Positions 1-8,181 of a DNA stretch of 56,799 nt are shown here, one piece after another. Below the pieces are notes generated by a model that was given only the letters and a program-made list of their open reading frames with translations, ran no database searches and was not told the origin of the DNA. The translations under genes were made by a program, and so were the position numbers. The stretch's first letter is position 1. Each line of letters opens with the position of its first letter. Where the stretch lies: contig JASHPZ010000017.1 in assembly GCA_030037815.1 (NCBI GenBank), positions 1 through 56,799 on the forward strand, in the 5' to 3' direction. The stretch comes from Thermoplasmata archaeon. Its GTDB lineage: Archaea > Thermoplasmatota > Thermoplasmata > Lutacidiplasmatales > UBA184.

Positions 1-165
1 GACCTCGACGCGAACCTCGGCACCGACCGCGCGCTCGCGCGCCTGTCCGCGTTCGCCGACGCGTGGGAGTCGAACCCCAACCCGCGCGCCGCCCGAGGAG
101 AGCGCGCGGACGTCCGCGACGCGCTCCGCCGCGTCGAGGCGCGGCTCGGGCTGCCGCTGCTCTAG
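1..165 (+). CDS. C-terminal fragment of an unidentified protein (possibly a DALR-type tRNA synthetase end)
   Basis: The window opens inside a reading frame that gives 54 residues ending in TAG at 163-165. The visible part is helical and charged. A stretch reading DLDANLGTDRALARL resembles the start of the DALR anticodon-binding helix bundle of cysteinyl-tRNA synthetases (typical form DDLNTPRAL), but the fragment is short and ends earlier than those enzymes normally do. It is convergent with the thiolase and overlaps it by 4 nt. Reading frame is fairly sure from codon use; the family is a weak guess. Confidence 0.5.
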   Translation, partial: DLDANLGTDRALARLSAFADAWESNPNPRAARGERADVRDALRRVEARLGLPLL

Positions 166-1367
166 GCCCGCGGCCGCTCGACCACGGTGGAGAGGCCGTT
201 CCCGCCGCCCATGCACAGGGTCGCGAGCCCGAGGTGGCCGTTCGTGCGCCGGAGCTCGTGGGCGAGCGTGACGACGATCCGCGCGCCCGACGACCCGATC
301 GGGTGACCGAGCGCGATCGCGCCGCCGAGGACGTTGAACTGGCGGTCGGTGAACCCGAACGCGCGCTGGACCGCGATGGACGCCGAGGCGTACGCCTCGT
401 TGTGCTCGACCCGGTCGAACGCGGCGGGGGTGAGGCCCGTCTTCTCGAGGTGCTGGCGCACGGTCGGGATGGGGGACTCCATCACGTCGCGGGGGTGGAC
501 CCCGCTCTCCGCGATCGAGTGGACCCACGCGAGCGGGGTCAGGTGGCGCGCCGCCACGACGTCGCGGCTCGCGAGCACCAGCGCGGAGGCGCCGTCCGCG
601 AGCTTCGAGGAGTTGCCCGCCGTCAAGAGGCCCTTCGGAGTGAACGCCGGCTTCAGCTTCGCCAGCCCTTCGAGCGTCGAGTCGCCCCGCGGGGCCTCGT
701 CGTGGTCGAGGCCGGGCGAGCCGGCTCCGGCGCCGGGCGGGACCGCGACCAGCTCGTCCCGGAAGGTGCCGTCCGTGACCGCCTTCGCGGCGCGCCGGTG
801 ACTCTCCAGCGCGAAGGCGTCGACCTCGGCGCGGGTCAGCCCGAGCTTCGTCGCGATCCGCTCCCCCGTGAGTCCCATCAGTTCGTGCTCGTCGTAGGCG
901 TCGATCAACGAGTCCCGCTGCATCGCGTCGTCCAGGACGTGCGGCCCGGGCGGAGAACCCCACCGCATACTCGGGTCGACCAGGAACGGCGCGCCGGACA
1001 TGCTCTCCATGCCGCCGACCAGCACGCGGTCGAACTGGCCCGCCTGGACCCCCATCACCCCGAGGTGGAGGGCCTTCATGCCGGAGCCGCAGACCATGTT
1101 GACGGTCGCCGCCCCGACCGAGTCCGGGACGCCCGCCCCGCGGAGCACCTGCCGGGCCGGGTTCTGCCCCGCGCCGGCCTGGATCGACTGGCCGAACAGG
1201 ACCTCCTCGATATCGGCGGGCGCGAGGCCGGACCGGGCGACCGCGGCGGTCGCCGCGATCGTGCCGAGCCGGGTCGCGGCGACCGTCCGGAGCGAACCCC
1301 CGAACCGGCCGATCGGCGTGCGGACGGCGGAGAGGATGGCGACCGCGGGCGGCAGTGGCCGATGCAC
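162..1367 (-). CDS. Acetyl-CoA C-acyltransferase (thiolase)
   Basis: A 401-residue thiolase, the usual family length. It makes or cleaves 3-ketoacyl-CoA (acetyl-CoA + acyl-CoA). The nucleophile Cys93 sits in NMVCGSGMKAL, the NEAYA motif is present, His355 lies in GGAIALGHPIGSSG and the second catalytic Cys385 in the C-terminal CMGGGNG motif, so it should be active. The start is a GTG at 1365-1367 with a TATA-like element about 21-30 nt upstream, consistent with a leaderless transcript. Chain-length preference, and whether it works in degradation or in the mevalonate pathway, cannot be read from sequence. The acyl-CoA dehydrogenase and mutase genes elsewhere in the window favour a degradative role. 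Confidence 0.93.
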   Translation of the reverse strand: MHRPLPPAVAILSAVRTPIGRFGGSLRTVAATRLGTIAATAAVARSGLAPADIEEVLFGQSIQAGAGQNPARQVLRGAGVPDSVGAATVNMVCGSGMKALHLGVMGVQAGQFDRVLVGGMESMSGAPFLVDPSMRWGSPPGPHVLDDAMQRDSLIDAYDEHELMGLTGERIATKLGLTRAEVDAFALESHRRAAKAVTDGTFRDELVAVPPGAGAGSPGLDHDEAPRGDSTLEGLAKLKPAFTPKGLLTAGNSSKLADGASALVLASRDVVAARHLTPLAWVHSIAESGVHPRDVMESPIPTVRQHLEKTGLTPAAFDRVEHNEAYASASIAVQRAFGFTDRQFNVLGGAIALGHPIGSSGARIVVTLAHELRRTNGHLGLATLCMGGGNGLSTVVERPRA

Positions 1368-1387
1368 GACGTATCGACCGGGACCGG

Positions 1388-1397
1388 CGATATAGGC
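1388..1397 (-). promoter_or_regulatory. TATA box of thiolase gene
   Basis: The minus strand reads GCCTATATCG, 21-30 nt before the GTG start. This is the spacing expected for an archaeal promoter giving a leaderless mRNA. Confidence 0.6.
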
Positions 1398-1430
1398 TTG
1401 GTGGCGGCGGGCCGCCGCCGAGGCGTCCCG

Positions 1431-2162
1431 TCAGTCCTCTTCGACCCGCGGCGCGAGGAGGTACCGTCCCTCGCCGCGTCCGGCGCCCATCGCGAACTCG
1501 ATCTTGAGCGGGTACTCGTTCCCGACGTGGAGCGTCGCCTCGTCCGCCGCGATCGACTTCACCATCGCCGAGAAGAAGTCGAGCGGGTACATGCTCTTCA
1601 CCGAGTCCTTCACGTCGAGCCGGGTGAGGGTCTCCTTCGGGATGCGGAGGTCGAGGCGGTCGGTGTCGCCCTCCGAATGCATCGTGAACGCCTCGGGCTC
1701 GACCGTCAGGGTGACGTGGTCCGTGAAGCTCTCCGAGCCGCGGATCCCCTGGCGCATGTCCTCCATCTTCACCGTCACGCTCGCGGGGGGATTGACGTTC
1801 GGGACCTTCGGGTCGGTGATCCCGGCCGGGTCGACCACGGCCATCTGACGGGTCAGGCGTCCGACGGACGCGACCAGGCGGTTCTTCCCGTCGTACTGGA
1901 GGTCGATGACGTCGCCCGGCTTCGAGAGCCGGAGCACCTCCTTCAGCTTCTCGATGTCGACGCCGACCTCGGTCGGTTCGCCGGTGAACTCTTCGAACAC
2001 GCCCTTCTGGAGCTTCAGGACCAGCATCGCGACGTGGGACGGGTCGACCGCCTTCGCCTCGAGACCGTCCTTCGAGACCGCGAGCTTGACCTCGCTCACG
2101 AGGGTGGAGACGACCTCGACGACCTCGCGGAGGTTCTCCATCTTGATGCGGAGCTTGAACAT
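1431..2162 (-). CDS. pcn: DNA polymerase sliding clamp (PCNA)
   Basis: A 243-residue PCNA, the normal archaeal length, starting MFKLRIKMENLREVVEVVSTL. It forms the ring-shaped clamp that tethers polymerases, FEN1 and ligase to DNA. Typical features are the LVSEVKLAVSKDGL segment, the LQYDGKNRL region and the C-terminal half ending in LLAPRVEED. The frame stays open to 2291, but the extra 43 residues have no PCNA character and include the promoter, so the ATG at 2160-2162 is chosen. A GAGGATT Shine-Dalgarno-like stretch lies just upstream. The gene is divergent from alaX, leaving about 100 bp that must hold both promoters. Confidence 0.95.
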   Translation of the reverse strand: MFKLRIKMENLREVVEVVSTLVSEVKLAVSKDGLEAKAVDPSHVAMLVLKLQKGVFEEFTGEPTEVGVDIEKLKEVLRLSKPGDVIDLQYDGKNRLVASVGRLTRQMAVVDPAGITDPKVPNVNPPASVTVKMEDMRQGIRGSESFTDHVTLTVEPEAFTMHSEGDTDRLDLRIPKETLTRLDVKDSVKSMYPLDFFSAMVKSIAADEATLHVGNEYPLKIEFAMGAGRGEGRYLLAPRVEED

Positions 2163-2196
2163 CCGAAATCCTCGGGGCGCGACACATCGGGGTCGC

Positions 2197-2206
2197 CCTA
2201 AAAAGA
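2197..2206 (-). promoter_or_regulatory. TATA box of PCNA gene
   Basis: The minus strand reads TCTTTTTAGG, 35-44 nt before the PCNA ATG. It leaves a short leader that contains a GAGG-type ribosome binding site. Confidence 0.55.
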
Positions 2207-2262
2207 TTGCCCGGCCCGAGGGACCAGAACCGATTTTGCCCCGCGGTTCTCCCCTCGGTCCC

Positions 2263-3021
2263 GTGACCGAACTCGACTTCCTGGTCGACATCGACGCCGC
2301 CTACCGCACCCGGTTCCGGGCCCGGATCACCGCGCTCCCGCCCGGCGGCGTGGTGCTCGACCGGACGCTGTTCTACCCGACCGGGGGCGGCCAGCCCGCG
2401 GACCGCGGGCACCTCACGGCCGCCGACGGTGCCGCGAGCGAGGTGGTCGACGTCACGAAGTCCGGACCGGCGGTCGTCCACCGCCTCCGGCCGTCGGCCC
2501 GCCCCGCGACCCCCTGGACGGTCGGGGCGGAGCTGGAGGGTCGCATCGACTGGCCGCGTCGGCACCGCCACATGCGCCTCCACACCGGCCAGCACCTCCT
2601 CAGCGCCCGGATCTTCGAGCGCACCGGCTTGAAGACGCGGAAGGCGAACCTGTCGGGCGTCGGGGCGACGCTCGACCTGAACGGCGCCCTCGACCCCGCG
2701 GTCGTGGACCGGCTCCTCGAGGACCTCGCGGACGCGGTCGCGCACCCCCGACGGGTCGCGGTGCGCCACGTGCCCCGCGCGGAGTGGGACCGGAATCCCA
2801 CCGCGGAGCGGTCGGGCCTCGTCCCGCTGCCGCCGCACGTCGACCCGGTGCGCGTGATCGAGGTGGACGGGATGGACGTCTGCCCCTGCGGCGGCACGCA
2901 CCTGCGGTCGACGGGCGAGCTCGGGGCGGTGCGGATCGCCCCCCTGACCCCGCGGGAGGGCGGCGACAGCCGCGTCTCCTTTACGCTGGTCGACCCCGGG
3001 CCGACCACGCCGCCCGAGTGA
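2263..3021 (+). CDS. alaX: Alanyl-tRNA editing protein AlaX
   Basis: A 252-residue free-standing editing domain that hydrolyses Ser (or Gly) mischarged onto tRNA-Ala. The zinc/active-site ligands are present: His107 and His111 in HTGQH, and Cys209 and His213 in CPCGGTH. The N-terminal part (FYPTGGGQPADRG) is the glycine-rich motif shared with the AlaRS editing domain, and the length fits AlaX-M. The start is a GTG at 2263 in frame with TELDFLVDID; the frame is open further upstream, but that overlaps the PCNA promoter and gene. An AT-rich CGATTTTGCC at about 2231-2240 could be its TATA element. Its 3' end overlaps the convergent acetyltransferase by about 40 nt. Confidence 0.92.
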   Translation: MTELDFLVDIDAAYRTRFRARITALPPGGVVLDRTLFYPTGGGQPADRGHLTAADGAASEVVDVTKSGPAVVHRLRPSARPATPWTVGAELEGRIDWPRRHRHMRLHTGQHLLSARIFERTGLKTRKANLSGVGATLDLNGALDPAVVDRLLEDLADAVAHPRRVAVRHVPRAEWDRNPTAERSGLVPLPPHVDPVRVIEVDGMDVCPCGGTHLRSTGELGAVRIAPLTPREGGDSRVSFTLVDPGPTTPPE

Positions 3022-3532
3022 CCCCGTACACGTAGACGTCGTGCCACCGCCCGTGGTGGAACAGCGCGCGCGCGAGCGTGCCTTCGCGGCGGAAGCCCAG
3101 CCCTTCGACCAGTCGGGCGGAGGGGAGGTTGTCGACGTCGCACACGGCGCCCACCCGCTCGATGCGGTGGGTCTCGAAGAGGTGGCCGACCAGCAGCCCG
3201 ACCGCTTCGCGGCCGTACCCCTTCCCCCGGGCCGCGGGGTCGGCGAGCAGGTACCACGTGTCGAGGTACTCGAGCACCGGGTGTCCCTGGTAGTACCCCA
3301 CGGCGCCGATGGCGCCGGGCGCGTCCGTCCGCTCGATCACGAACCGCGGCGCGAGCGACGCCGGGTCCCCGTCCGCGGTCTCGACGCTGCGCACGAACGA
3401 GTCGTACGTGTCGGTGACGTACCGGTCGAACGGGGAGACCAGGTCGGGGTCCGCGTACCACGCGAACACGGTCCGGTACTCGTCGGACCGCACCGGACGG
3501 AGCCGGACGTGGGCGCCCTCGAGGGCCGTCAC
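2981..3532 (-). CDS. GNAT-family N-acetyltransferase (RimJ/RimL-like)
   Basis: About 183 residues with a complete GNAT fold of the RimJ/RimL type: an N-terminal LRPVRSDEYRTVFAWYADPD segment, the acetyl-CoA pyrophosphate loop ADPAARGKGYGREA, and the late VCDVDNLPSARLVEGLGFRREG motif ending in WHDVYVYGV. It probably acetylates a protein N-terminus, aminoglycoside-like amine or small amine; the substrate is unknown. I chose the GTG at 3530-3532, just after the upstream gene's stop at 3541. A TTG overlapping that stop is an alternative. It is probably co-transcribed with the winged-helix gene before it. The 3' end overlaps alaX by about 40 nt. Confidence 0.82.
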   Translation of the reverse strand: MTALEGAHVRLRPVRSDEYRTVFAWYADPDLVSPFDRYVTDTYDSFVRSVETADGDPASLAPRFVIERTDAPGAIGAVGYYQGHPVLEYLDTWYLLADPAARGKGYGREAVGLLVGHLFETHRIERVGAVCDVDNLPSARLVEGLGFRREGTLARALFHHGRWHDVYVYGVTRAAWSARGRPA

Positions 3533-3540
3533 GTCGCCCG

Positions 3541-3954
3541 TCAATCTCCGTGGGCGTTCAGGTGCCGCCGGGGCACGCTGTCGGTCCCGGGCGGAGGGAG
3601 CGGCGGCTCCGGGTCGACCGGGAGGTCGTCCGCGGGCGTCGGCGGCACGACCGGGCCGCCGGGGTCGTCCCCGTGCTGGACCTCGAGCGCCTTCCTGTGG
3701 CCGGACGGGGTGAGCGTGAAGACGTGCTTCGGTTCGGAGTATCCCACGACGTACTGGGTGCGGCGGTAGACGAGGCGGCCGATCTCGAGGACGTGGAGCG
3801 CCTGCTTGAGCGCGGCCGTGTCCTCGTCCGAAAACTTCCGGAGGATGCCGAACTCGGTCGTCCACTGGGACGCCTCGAACCGGACCTGCTGCCCGCGGTG
3901 CTCGAGCAGATGCATCAGGAGCATCCGCTCGAGGCGGTCCAACTGCTCGTCCAT
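3541..3954 (-). CDS. Small winged-helix-like protein with proline-rich tail
   Basis: A 137-residue protein with no family I can name. Residues 1-85 look like a small helix-turn-helix/winged-helix domain (LERMLLMHLLEHRGQQVRF, then FSDEDTAALKQALHVLEIGRLVYRR, then a beta strand VFTLTPSGHRKAL). The remainder is a proline- and acid-rich, probably disordered tail. It lies 22 nt after the 74-residue gene upstream and directly before the acetyltransferase, so all three are probably one transcript. A DNA-binding or adaptor role is inference from fold prediction by eye. Confidence 0.72.
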   Translation of the reverse strand: MDEQLDRLERMLLMHLLEHRGQQVRFEASQWTTEFGILRKFSDEDTAALKQALHVLEIGRLVYRRTQYVVGYSEPKHVFTLTPSGHRKALEVQHGDDPGGPVVPPTPADDLPVDPEPPLPPPGTDSVPRRHLNAHGD

Positions 3955-3976
3955 CGGTGAATCGTGACCCGTCGGC

Positions 3977-4201
3977 TCACGAGATCGTGGTGATCTCGTA
4001 GTTAACGTCCAGCCCCTTCAATCGCTCGTGCATCTCGGTCGTCAGTCGGACGACGTCGTCGAGCGCCGCCTTGTCCTTCCACTTGTAAACGAAGTCGTGC
4101 ATCCCCATCGACTCCTCGAACCCGAGCCCCCGCATCGCCTCGAGGACCCGAAGGGGATTCGCCCCCTCCGAGTGGAAGGTCATGCGCACGTACGTTCTCA
4201 T
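3977..4201 (-). CDS. Conserved-looking 74-residue protein of unknown function
   Basis: A short protein starting MRTYVRMTFHSEGANPL with an alternating beta-alpha pattern: strand, helix LRVLEAMRGLGF, strand FVYKWKDKA, helix LDDVVRLTTEMHERLKG, strand NYEITTIS. This looks like a compact ferredoxin-like fold. The frame is open to 4249, but that ATG sits inside the TATA box, so the ATG at 4199-4201 is the likely start. It shares a divergent promoter region with the epimerase. I do not recognise the family and assign no function. Confidence 0.75.
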   Translation of the reverse strand: MRTYVRMTFHSEGANPLRVLEAMRGLGFEESMGMHDFVYKWKDKAALDDVVRLTTEMHERLKGLDVNYEITTIS

Positions 4202-4246
4202 CCGACCACGCACCGGCGCGACGAGCAACGAGTTTAGGCGGGGCTT

Positions 4247-4259
4247 CATTTATATATGC
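4247..4259. promoter_or_regulatory. Shared divergent TATA element
   Basis: An AT-only core (CATTTATATATGC on the plus strand) is nearly palindromic. It lies 22-34 nt before the epimerase ATG and 46-58 nt before the ATG of the 74-residue gene on the other strand, so it may serve transcription in both directions. Confidence 0.6.
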
Positions 4260-4280
4260 TTCCCTGACGAGCCCTCGGCG

Positions 4281-5249
4281 ATGACGGGCGCGCGCGCGTC
4301 GGGCCCGACGGTGGTCACCGGGGGCGCCGGCGCGATCGGTTCGATGCTCGTCGCGGCGCTGCTCGCGCGCGGGCTCGAAGTCCGCGTCGTCGACAACCTC
4401 TCGGCCGGCAAACGCGCCCATCTCCCCGGCGACGGCACGGCCGAGCGCCTGACGCTCACCGTCGCCGACCTCCGCACGCCGGGCGGCGTCGACCCGGCGG
4501 TGGCGGGCGCCGCGTCCGTCTGGCACCTGGCCGCGAACACCGACATCCGGCGCGGCTCGGCCGACCCGAGCGTCGACTTCGAGCACGGCACGCTCGCGAC
4601 GTTCCATCTTCTCGAGTCGGTCCGACGCCACGACGTGCCGGAGGTCCGGTACGCCTCCTCGAGCGTCGTCTACGGTTCGGCGCGCGTCCTGCCGACCCCG
4701 GAGACGTACGGCCCGCTGGTCCCGGAGTCGCTCTACGGGGCCGCGAAGCTCGCCGGCGAGGGGATGTGCGCGGCGTACGCCCACACCTACGGCTTCCGCG
4801 CCCGCCTCTTCCGGTTCGCGAACATCATCGGCCCGGGGATGACCCACGGCATCCTGTGCGATTTCTTCGAAAAGCTCCGCAACGACCCGACCCGGCTCGA
4901 GATCCTCGGTGACGGGAAGCAGTCGAAGAGCTACCTAAGGACGGAGGACTGCGTGAGCGGGATGCTCGCGGTCGCGGACCGGGCGGAGGGCCGCGTCGAG
5001 GTGTTCAATCTCGGCACGACCGACCGGATCACGGCCCGCGAGATCGGGGAGAAGGTCGTGGCCGCGCACGGCGGGCGGGCGCGGATCGAGTTCACGGGCG
5101 GGGAGCGCGGCTGGGTGGGCGACGTCCCCCAGACCTTCCTCGCCATCGACAAGGTGCTCGCGCTCGGCTGGAAGCCCCAGTACTCGAGCGCCGGCGCGGT
5201 CGACCGTACCATCGAGGAGATGGTCGAAGCGCGCCGGTGCCCGCCTTAG
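4281..5249 (+). CDS. NAD-dependent sugar-nucleotide epimerase/dehydratase
   Basis: A 322-residue extended short-chain dehydrogenase of the UDP-glucose 4-epimerase (GalE-like) group. The Rossmann motif is VVTGGAGAIGSML near the N-terminus, the Ser of the catalytic triad lies in YASSSVVYG, and the Tyr and Lys in ESLYGAAKLAGE. It then has FRFANIIGPGMTHG and a C-terminal substrate domain. It probably interconverts or modifies a UDP- or dTDP-sugar feeding the glycosyltransferases that follow. The start ATG at 4281 is set by the TATA box just upstream. The stop overlaps the convergent glycosyltransferase by 3 nt. Confidence 0.9.
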   Translation: MTGARASGPTVVTGGAGAIGSMLVAALLARGLEVRVVDNLSAGKRAHLPGDGTAERLTLTVADLRTPGGVDPAVAGAASVWHLAANTDIRRGSADPSVDFEHGTLATFHLLESVRRHDVPEVRYASSSVVYGSARVLPTPETYGPLVPESLYGAAKLAGEGMCAAYAHTYGFRARLFRFANIIGPGMTHGILCDFFEKLRNDPTRLEILGDGKQSKSYLRTEDCVSGMLAVADRAEGRVEVFNLGTTDRITAREIGEKVVAAHGGRARIEFTGGERGWVGDVPQTFLAIDKVLALGWKPQYSSAGAVDRTIEEMVEARRCPP

Positions 5250-6286
5250 GGCGGGCCGCGGTTCGGCCGCATCGCCTCGGCGTAGACCGCCAGGTGGGCC
5301 CGCACCACTTCGGGCCAGGCGTACCGGGTGCGCGCGACCTCGCGCGCGGCGTCCCCGACCCGCCGACGGAGCGCGGCGTCCGAACCGAGCGCCTTCAACC
5401 GGTCGGAGGCGGCGCGCCGGAACGCGGGGGCGCTCGCGTCGTCCACGACCCAGCCGGTCGTCCCGGAGTCGAACACGCCGTCGAGCGCGGAGCCCCCGAC
5501 CACCGGGAGGCCGGCGGCGAGCGCCTGGAGGACGGTCGCCGACAGGATCTCGACCGAGCTCGGGTGGACGAGCACGTCGCTCTCGCGGAAGAGGCGCTCG
5601 AGCTCGTCGGGCGCGACCTCCCCGAGCAGTTCCACGCCGTCCCCCGCCGCGCGGACCGAGTCGGCGTACGCGGGCGAAGGTATCGGACCGGCGAGCTTCA
5701 GCGAGAGTCCGGTGCCCCGGAGGGCGGCGGCGGCCCACTCCCACCGCTTGAACGGGAGCACGACACCGACGCCGAGCGCGGTCGTGCCCGTGCGACGACC
5801 CCAGTCGGGACGGAAGCGGTCGGAGTCGACCCCGAACGGGATGACCGTGAGCGGCGCGTGGGGGGCGCGCACGGTCGACTCCATCGTGCGCCGGAGCCGT
5901 TCGGTCAGCGCGACGACCGCGCGCGCGCGTCGCACCGCGCGCCGCTCGAGCCAGTATCCCCAGCGGTGCGTCCACCGCTCGCGGAAGTACCAGTGGCGCG
6001 AGTGGGACGTGTAGACCAGCGGACGCCCCCCGCCCGCGAGTCGGTTCGCGACGACCGGCGTGTGGGCGTGGAGGACGTCGTACCGCTCGCGCCGCAGCAG
6101 CGCCGGGAGCTCCCACGCGAACGCGTACTCGTCGCGCATCCGCCGGTGGCGTACGCGGTTGACGACCTCCGCCTCGTGTCCCGCCGCGCGCAGGCCGCGC
6201 TGGAGCTCCGTGATGATCTGCTCCACCGCGCCGTAGCCGGTCGGTGGGATCGGGTGGACCCCCCCTCCGATGAGGAGAATCCGCAC
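5246..6286 (-). CDS. Glycosyltransferase family 4
   Basis: A 346-residue GT-B glycosyltransferase. The N-terminus (ILLIGGGVHPIPPTGYGAVEQII) has the glycine-rich acceptor loop of GT4 enzymes. The mid-region has AHTPVVANRL and VIPFGVDSDRF, and the C-terminal donor domain has LLGEVAPDELERLFRESDVLVHPSSVEILSATVLQALAAGLPVV, the family's E-x7-E region. It transfers a sugar from a nucleotide donor to an unknown acceptor, perhaps a lipid, S-layer glycan or polysaccharide. The GTG at 6284-6286 is 21-30 nt after a TATA box. The frame is open far upstream but that stretch is a shadow of the GT2 gene. Confidence 0.9.
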   Translation of the reverse strand: MRILLIGGGVHPIPPTGYGAVEQIITELQRGLRAAGHEAEVVNRVRHRRMRDEYAFAWELPALLRRERYDVLHAHTPVVANRLAGGGRPLVYTSHSRHWYFRERWTHRWGYWLERRAVRRARAVVALTERLRRTMESTVRAPHAPLTVIPFGVDSDRFRPDWGRRTGTTALGVGVVLPFKRWEWAAAALRGTGLSLKLAGPIPSPAYADSVRAAGDGVELLGEVAPDELERLFRESDVLVHPSSVEILSATVLQALAAGLPVVGGSALDGVFDSGTTGWVVDDASAPAFRRAASDRLKALGSDAALRRRVGDAAREVARTRYAWPEVVRAHLAVYAEAMRPNRGPP

Positions 6287-6306
6287 GGCGTACCCAGCGG
6301 ACCGTG

Positions 6307-6316
6307 GGATTAAGGT
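6307..6316 (-). promoter_or_regulatory. TATA box of GT4 gene
   Basis: The minus strand reads ACCTTAATCC 21-30 nt before the GTG start. The same stretch read on plus (GATTAAGG) might also serve the GT2 gene at 6371. Confidence 0.55.
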
Positions 6317-6370
6317 CTTGGCGCGCTGGTCGTCCGGCGAGGAAGCCCGGCCGCGCGCCGGGGGGTCCGG

Positions 6371-7201
6371 ATGAGCACGATCACGGTCGAGATCGCGGTC
6401 CGCGACGACCCCCGGCTCGTCCGAGCCGTCCGGTCGCTCCGCGACCAGACCCGTCGGCCCGACCACATCCTCCTCGTCGCGACGCCCGAGACTCCGGCCG
6501 CGCTGGTCGCCCAGGCGACCGCGGCCGCCGACGCAATCCCGGTGGAGACCCTGCGCGTCTCGGGCGGCGTCGTGGACGCGCGGCAGGCCGGCCTCGCGCA
6601 CCTCCCCGACGAGGTCACCGCCTTCCTCGACACCGACGAGGAGGCCCCTCCGGAGTGGCTCGGCCGCCTGGTGGCCCCGATCGAGGCCGGACGCGCGGCC
6701 TTCGCGGGCGGACCGACCCGGCCGGCCGCGCCGCCCGAGACGCCGATCGAGCGGTACCAGGCGCTGATCGAGGCGTCGATCTACGAGGACCTCGTGCCGG
6801 CGAAGCTCACGTACCTGCCGCTCCAGAACACGGCCTGGAGGACCGCGGACCTGCGTCGGCTCGGGTTCGACCCGCGCATCCCGTTCGCGGAGGACCACGA
6901 CCTCGAGGTCCGGGCCCAGCGGGCCGGACTCGCGGGCGAGTTCGTACCGGACGCGTGGGTGCGCCACGACAAGAGCGACGAGACGAGTTACTACCGCTGG
7001 GCGCGCAAGCGGTACCGTTACAACGTCGCGCTCGCGATGTCGATGATCAAGAACGACGAGCTCCGGGGCCGGGTGGCCGAGCGACGGCGGCCAATCCCCC
7101 ACCGGTTGCGGTTCGTGGAGGCCGCGATGAAACCGGTGGCGCTCGCCCACGCCGCGCTCCGCTGGCGCCGGGTCGCGGGCCGGCGGGTTCCGGCCCCCTG
7201 A
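6371..7201 (+). CDS. Glycosyltransferase family 2
   Basis: A 276-residue GT-A glycosyltransferase. The N-terminus TITVEIAVRDDPRLVRAVRSLRDQT is the nucleotide-binding start, FLDTDEEAPPEWL holds the DxD metal/nucleotide motif (DTD), and GFDPRIPFAEDHDLEVRAQRAG carries the ED motif with the catalytic base. The C-terminal region is basic and may lie on the membrane surface; no clear transmembrane helix is seen. It is divergent from GT4 and close to the epimerase, so the three genes form a glycan-assembly locus. The acceptor is unknown. Confidence 0.87.
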   Translation: MSTITVEIAVRDDPRLVRAVRSLRDQTRRPDHILLVATPETPAALVAQATAAADAIPVETLRVSGGVVDARQAGLAHLPDEVTAFLDTDEEAPPEWLGRLVAPIEAGRAAFAGGPTRPAAPPETPIERYQALIEASIYEDLVPAKLTYLPLQNTAWRTADLRRLGFDPRIPFAEDHDLEVRAQRAGLAGEFVPDAWVRHDKSDETSYYRWARKRYRYNVALAMSMIKNDELRGRVAERRRPIPHRLRFVEAAMKPVALAHAALRWRRVAGRRVPAP

Positions 7202-7230
7202 GCGGGAGCCCTCCGCCACCGTCCCGAAGC

Positions 7231-7240
7231 AAACTTTATC
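7231..7240 (+). promoter_or_regulatory. TATA box of FKBP gene
   Basis: AAACTTTATC lies 24-33 nt before the ATG at 7264. This is leaderless spacing. Confidence 0.6.
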
Positions 7241-7263
7241 CCACGTCCCGGTTCGGCGGGGCC

Positions 7264-8127
7264 ATGTCGCCTGACGCCGCCCGCTCCGCCGGGGCCACCG
7301 AGCCCGGCGACCTCGTCAAGATCGAATACGACCTCTGGGCCGAGGGCGGCGGCAAGACCGAGCTCCTCGACACGACCCACGAAGAGACGGCCCGCAAGGC
7401 CGATGCGGAGAGCCCGGAAGGGCGCAGCTGGGGTCCGCGGGCCCACCAGATCGGCGGCGACTACTTCCCGGCCGGCGTCGAGAACGCCCTGGTCGGGCTG
7501 AAGGTCGGGGAAGAGGTCGAACGCGAGTTCGCGCCCCAGGACGCCTTCGGCGAGCGCGACCCGAACCTGATCGAACTGTTCTCGATGCACGAGATCTCCC
7601 GACTGCCCGAGATGCGGCGGGAGGACGCACACCTCGACCTCGGGACGGTGCTGACGATCAACGGCCGCCGGGGCCGCGTCGTGACGCTCACGGCAGCGCG
7701 CGTCCGCGTCGACTTCAACCCGCCGTTCGCGGGCAAGAAGGTCCGGGGCACGTTCAAGATCGTCGAGAAGATCCACGACCCCGTCGAGCAGGTGCGGGGC
7801 ATCCTCGAGCTCCAGTACGGCCGCTCGAACGAGTTCCACATCGAAGTCCACGAAAAGACCGTCACGCTCCGGATCCCCGACCGGTCGAAGTTCGACCTGG
7901 GGTGGGTCGCGGCGAAGCCGCGGGTCATCGACCGGCTTCGCACGCAACTGAAGCCGCACACGATCCGGGTGGTCGAGGAGTACGTCACCCCGACCCCCGA
8001 GAAGGCTCCGCCGGCCGAGGACGCCCCCGCGACGACGGATGCGACGGCGCCGGAGGCGCCGGCCGAGAAGCCCGCGCACGCGAAGCCCCACCGGGCGGCC
8101 AAGCCGGCCGCCGCGAAAGACGAGTAG
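7264..8127 (+). CDS. FKBP-type peptidyl-prolyl isomerase, long archaeal form
   Basis: A 287-residue SlyD-like FKBP. The catalytic FKBP fold is split by an insert-in-flap domain: it opens VKIEYDLWAEGG, has FPAGVENALVGLKVGEEVEREFAPQDAFGERDPN, then the IF domain DLGTVLTINGRRGRVVTLTAARVRVDFNPPFAGK. It helps fold proteins by prolyl isomerisation and chaperoning. Residues about 160-245 form an extra C-terminal domain found in archaeal long FKBPs, followed by an Ala/Pro/Lys/Glu-rich disordered tail of about 45 residues. The frame is open upstream to 6304 only because GC-rich DNA lacks stops. The ATG at 7264 fits homology and the TATA box. Confidence 0.92.
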   Translation: MSPDAARSAGATEPGDLVKIEYDLWAEGGGKTELLDTTHEETARKADAESPEGRSWGPRAHQIGGDYFPAGVENALVGLKVGEEVEREFAPQDAFGERDPNLIELFSMHEISRLPEMRREDAHLDLGTVLTINGRRGRVVTLTAARVRVDFNPPFAGKKVRGTFKIVEKIHDPVEQVRGILELQYGRSNEFHIEVHEKTVTLRIPDRSKFDLGWVAAKPRVIDRLRTQLKPHTIRVVEEYVTPTPEKAPPAEDAPATTDATAPEAPAEKPAHAKPHRAAKPAAAKDE

Positions 8128-8181
8128 GCCGCGGTCGAACGTACGACGCCCTCTTGAATCGAGGGCTCGTCCTCGGGCGGA

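Noticed and set aside
63-2201. A 712-codon open frame opposite thiolase and PCNA
   Set aside because: It is Arg/Asp/Glu/Val-rich noise typical of the reverse frame in GC-rich genes and crosses two well-identified genes and their promoters.
5246-7219. Glycosyltransferase frame extended by over 300 codons upstream
   Set aside because: The extension is the antisense of the GT2 gene and has no domain pattern. The TATA box and GTG at 6286 mark the real start.
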